From: a bacterium
Lineage (GTDB): Bacteria > Actinomycetota > Actinomycetes > Actinomycetales > Actinomycetaceae
Assembly (NCBI GenBank): GCA_030544165.1
Contig: JAUNRP010000087.1
Span: forward strand, 1 to 7,848
Direction: 5' to 3'
DNA length: 7,848 bases
Under the pieces are notes generated by a model. The model was not told where the DNA came from, searched no databases, and saw only the letters and a list, made by a program, of their open reading frames with translations. Made by a program: the position numbers and the translations under genes. Below, in pieces: positions 6,674-7,848 of this stretch (the stretch's first letter is position 1; the number at the start of each line of letters is the position of its first letter).

Positions 6674-6699
6674 CGTACCGCCGGACCCTCCCCGGTACG
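6674..6699. repeat. Inverted repeat CGTACCG-N12-CGGTACG upstream of the PAP2 gene
   Basis: Two exact 7-bp arms (6674-6680 and 6693-6699) with centres 19 bp apart lie 59-84 nt upstream of the PAP2 GTG. The size fits a dimer-binding operator. The role is unknown; the site is closer to the PAP2 start than to the hydroxylase start. Confidence 0.3.
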
Positions 6700-6715
6700 C
6701 CCGGTTTGGCGGGCG
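6698..6715. repeat. Inverted repeat CGCCCG-N6-CGGGCG upstream of the PAP2 gene
   Basis: A 6-bp perfect stem with loop GTTTGG directly follows, and overlaps by 2 nt, the CGTACCG repeat. It contains the 10-mer CCGGTTTGGC (6701-6710), which also occurs in the arm of the 22-bp stem-loop at 4571-4580. In such GC-rich DNA a short repeat can be chance. Confidence 0.25.
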
Positions 6716-6744
6716 CACACCGCCCGATCCGGGGGCCGCTCCGA

Positions 6745-6750
6745 TACCCT
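6745..6750 (+). promoter_or_regulatory. Candidate -10 box (TACCCT) for leaderless PAP2 transcript
   Basis: TACCCT matches TANNNT and ends 7 nt before the GTG start. There is no Shine-Dalgarno for that GTG, so a leaderless transcript is the best explanation for its translation. No -35 consensus is seen. Confidence 0.45.
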
Positions 6751-6757
6751 CGGGCTC

Positions 6758-7450
6758 GTGCAGGAACACGTGCGGGCTGAAGATCCTGGGCTGGGCGGCT
6801 CTCGCTCCGCGTACTGGCTCCCGCTCGCCTACCTTCCCCTCTTCCTGGCGTGGTACTTCTGGCTCGAGACGCGTCCGCTCGGCGGCGAGATCGTGGTGGC
6901 GTCCCCGCTCGATGACCTGATCCCGTTCAACGAGTGGTTCATCCTCGCCTACGGCGCATGGTTCCCCTACCTGCTCGGGGTGATCGCGTGGCTCTACTGG
7001 CGCGATCGCACATGCCGAACCGAGATCCCCCGGTTCGCCTTCCTCCTCATCACCGGCATGACCATCTGCATGGTGGGGTACACGCTGTGGTCCACCTCCA
7101 CCGGAGACCTGCGCCCGGCCCCCTACCCGCGGGAGAACTGGGCCACGGACATCGTGGCCTCCCTCCAGGCGTTCGACACCCCCACCAACGTCTTCCCCTC
7201 CATGCACGTCTACAGTTCGATCGTGGTGGCCCACTGCCTCTGGGTCTCCACCTACCTCCGGGATCGGCCCTGGATCCGCTGGGCCTCGGCAGCCCTCGCC
7301 ACGGTGATCTCCCTCTCCACGGCGGTCATCAAGCAGCACTCCATCCTCGATGCGTTCGGTGCCCTCGCGCTCTTCCTGGTTCTCTGGGCGCTCTGGCGCG
7401 TGGTGACGAAGGCCTCCGCCACCCGTGCCCGGCGCACGGTACCCTCGTAG
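6758..7450 (+). CDS. PAP2-superfamily integral membrane protein (inositolphosphotransferase/phosphatase-like)
   Basis: This is a 230-residue polytopic membrane protein with about six hydrophobic segments (near 21-36, 61-82, 93-111, 148-165, 175-192, 199-217). Seen of the PAP2 active site: RP at 119-120 (motif 1, Ser112 where classical enzymes have Lys), FPSMHV at 146-151 with His150, and STAVIKQHSILD at 187-198 with His194 and Asp198. Thr for Arg after the first Ser, and the IKQH stretch, resemble the inositol-phosphorylceramide-synthase-like PAP2 branch rather than plain phosphatidate phosphatases. It likely removes or transfers a lipid phosphate at the membrane; the substrate is unknown. 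The GTG at 6758 lacks a Shine-Dalgarno but has a -10-like box 7 nt upstream. A second GTG, four codons on, follows AGGA too closely to be better. It is divergent from the hydroxylase and 77 nt ahead of gdx. Confidence 0.88.
   Translation: MQEHVRAEDPGLGGSRSAYWLPLAYLPLFLAWYFWLETRPLGGEIVVASPLDDLIPFNEWFILAYGAWFPYLLGVIAWLYWRDRTCRTEIPRFAFLLITGMTICMVGYTLWSTSTGDLRPAPYPRENWATDIVASLQAFDTPTNVFPSMHVYSSIVVAHCLWVSTYLRDRPWIRWASAALATVISLSTAVIKQHSILDAFGALALFLVLWALWRVVTKASATRARRTVPS
7440..7445 (+). promoter_or_regulatory. Possible -10 box (TACCCT) for the gdx riboswitch transcript
   Basis: TACCCT, in the last PAP2 codons, would start transcription near 7452, just ahead of the leader hairpin and riboswitch. 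It shares TACCCTCG with the PAP2 -10 candidate. No -35 is visible, and gdx could instead be read through from the PAP2 gene. Confidence 0.2.
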
Positions 7451-7453
7451 ACG

Positions 7454-7472
7454 GACGGCGAGAGGCGCCGTC
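7454..7472 (+). other. 7-bp hairpin between the PAP2 stop and the riboswitch
   Basis: GACGGCG (7454-7460) and CGCCGTC (7466-7472) pair perfectly around a 5-nt loop, starting 3 nt after the PAP2 stop and ending 1 nt before the riboswitch. There is no U-tract, so it is not a standard terminator. Its 3' arm contains GCCGT, the same sequence as the riboswitch P2 5' strand, so it could shield or compete for the P2 partner ACGGC. Confidence 0.45.
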
Positions 7473-7473
7473 G

Positions 7474-7513
7474 CCGGACGAGGGAGCCGTACCCGGAGCG
7501 CGACAAGACGGCC
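7474..7513 (+). promoter_or_regulatory. Guanidine-III riboswitch aptamer
   Basis: The leader carries CCGGACGAGG, then GCCGTACCCGG, then GACAAGACGGC, in the order and near-identical sequence of the guanidine-III (ykkC-III) class. The H-type pseudoknot can be drawn: P1 is CCGG 7474-7477 with CCGG 7493-7496, and P2 is GCCGT 7486-7490 with ACGGC 7508-7512. The class binds guanidinium and turns on detoxification genes. It sits directly upstream of an SMR gene of the guanidinium-exporter type, which fits independently. P2 is 5 bp here, somewhat shorter than in the Thermobifida RNA as I recall it. Confidence 0.88.
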
Positions 7514-7527
7514 ACGAGGGAGTGGCC
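7510..7527 (+). promoter_or_regulatory. Shine-Dalgarno-sequestering hairpin, riboswitch expression platform
   Basis: GGCCAC (7510-7515) and GTGGCC (7522-7527) form a perfect 6-bp stem directly abutting the gdx ATG, with GAGGGA, most of the ribosome site GAGGGAG, as its loop and the last G in the stem. Bases 7510-7512 also belong to riboswitch P2, so pseudoknot and hairpin exclude each other; with P2 formed only 3 bp of the hairpin remain. This predicts a translational ON switch. Confidence 0.7.
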
Positions 7528-7842
7528 ATGCACTGGTTCGTACTGATCGTCTCCGGAATGTTCGAGGCCGTGTGGGCCATCGCGCTCGGCAGGAGCGAGG
7601 GCTTCACGCGGCTTGGACCCTCACTGGTGTTCGTGGGCGCCCTGATCGTCTCCATGGGCGGTCTCGCCTACGCGTTGCGCGAGCTCCCGGTGGGCTCCGC
7701 GTACGCCATCTGGGTGGGGATCGGCGCGTCCCTCGCGGTGATCTACTCGATGGCCACCGGGATGGAGGCGGTCAGCCTCGTGAAGGTGCTGCTGATCGCC
7801 GGGCTCATCGGCTGCGTGATCGGCCTGAAGCTGGTCCACTGA
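7528..7842 (+). CDS. gdx: Guanidinium exporter Gdx (SugE subfamily, small multidrug resistance)
   Basis: Gdx is a dual-topology, dimeric, four-helix inner-membrane antiporter that expels guanidinium in exchange for protons. The 104-residue protein has SMR length and four hydrophobic helices. Residues of the guanidinium site known from Gdx are all present at matching numbers: Gly10, Glu13, Trp16, Ser42, Tyr59 and Trp62, inside SGMFEAVW, IVSMG and PVGSAYAIWVGIG; the ending IGLKLVH resembles E. coli SugE. This, together with the guanidine-III riboswitch upstream, argues for guanidinium rather than quaternary ammonium drugs. The ATG at 7528 follows GAGGGAG by 5 nt. The open frame reaches far upstream across the PAP2 gene, but that part is out-of-frame shadow. 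Only one SMR gene is visible, consistent with a homodimer. The stop is 6 nt from the window end, so no terminator is visible. Confidence 0.95.
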   Translation: MHWFVLIVSGMFEAVWAIALGRSEGFTRLGPSLVFVGALIVSMGGLAYALRELPVGSAYAIWVGIGASLAVIYSMATGMEAVSLVKVLLIAGLIGCVIGLKLVH

Positions 7843-7848
7843 GGTCTA

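Noticed and set aside
7454..7472. Intrinsic terminator after the PAP2 gene
   Set aside because: The 7-bp hairpin is followed by GCCGG of the riboswitch and has no U-tract, so it was listed as a hairpin only.
6934..7527. N-terminal extension of the gdx frame to a 302-residue protein
   Set aside because: The extension overlaps the PAP2 gene in another frame, crosses the riboswitch and is not hydrophobic like an SMR protein; the 104-residue form is full length for the family.

Overview
The window is very GC-rich and looks like chromosomal DNA from a high-GC Gram-positive bacterium (Actinobacteria). Three things suggest this: GC-biased third codon positions, GTG starts with TANNNT boxes 7 nt upstream (the leaderless pattern common in actinobacteria), and a guanidine-III riboswitch, a class I know mostly from that phylum. 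I cannot assign a genus.

Layout. Four genes run leftward on the minus strand: a MobA-like FAD aromatic hydroxylase (6520-4640), a FadH-type 2,4-dienoyl-CoA reductase (4554-2497), metF (2393-1512) and the first two thirds of metE (1499 to the left edge). Two genes run rightward: a PAP2/inositolphosphotransferase-like membrane protein (6758-7450) and a guanidinium exporter of the SMR family, gdx/sugE (7528-7842). The 237-nt divergent region (6521-6757) holds the promoters, several inverted repeats and an AT-rich patch. No tRNA, rRNA, CRISPR array, transposase or other mobile element was seen.

How the genes work together. metF and metE, 12 nt apart, form the cobalamin-independent end of methionine synthesis: MetF makes 5-methyl-THF and MetE passes the methyl to homocysteine. 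The hydroxylase and FadH are separated by a perfect 22-bp stem-loop that looks like the hydroxylase terminator, and the probable leaderless promoter of fadH lies inside that stem, so the two are probably separate transcripts. The hydroxylase keeps residues expected for 3-hydroxybenzoate 4-hydroxylation (giving protocatechuate), but no ring-cleavage genes are in view.

The best regulatory find is between the PAP2 gene and gdx. It is a guanidine-III riboswitch whose pseudoknot shares bases with a hairpin that places the gdx Shine-Dalgarno in its loop and ends directly at the ATG. This reads as a compact translational ON switch: guanidinium binding should free the ribosome site of its own exporter. 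All guanidinium-site residues known from Gdx proteins are kept.
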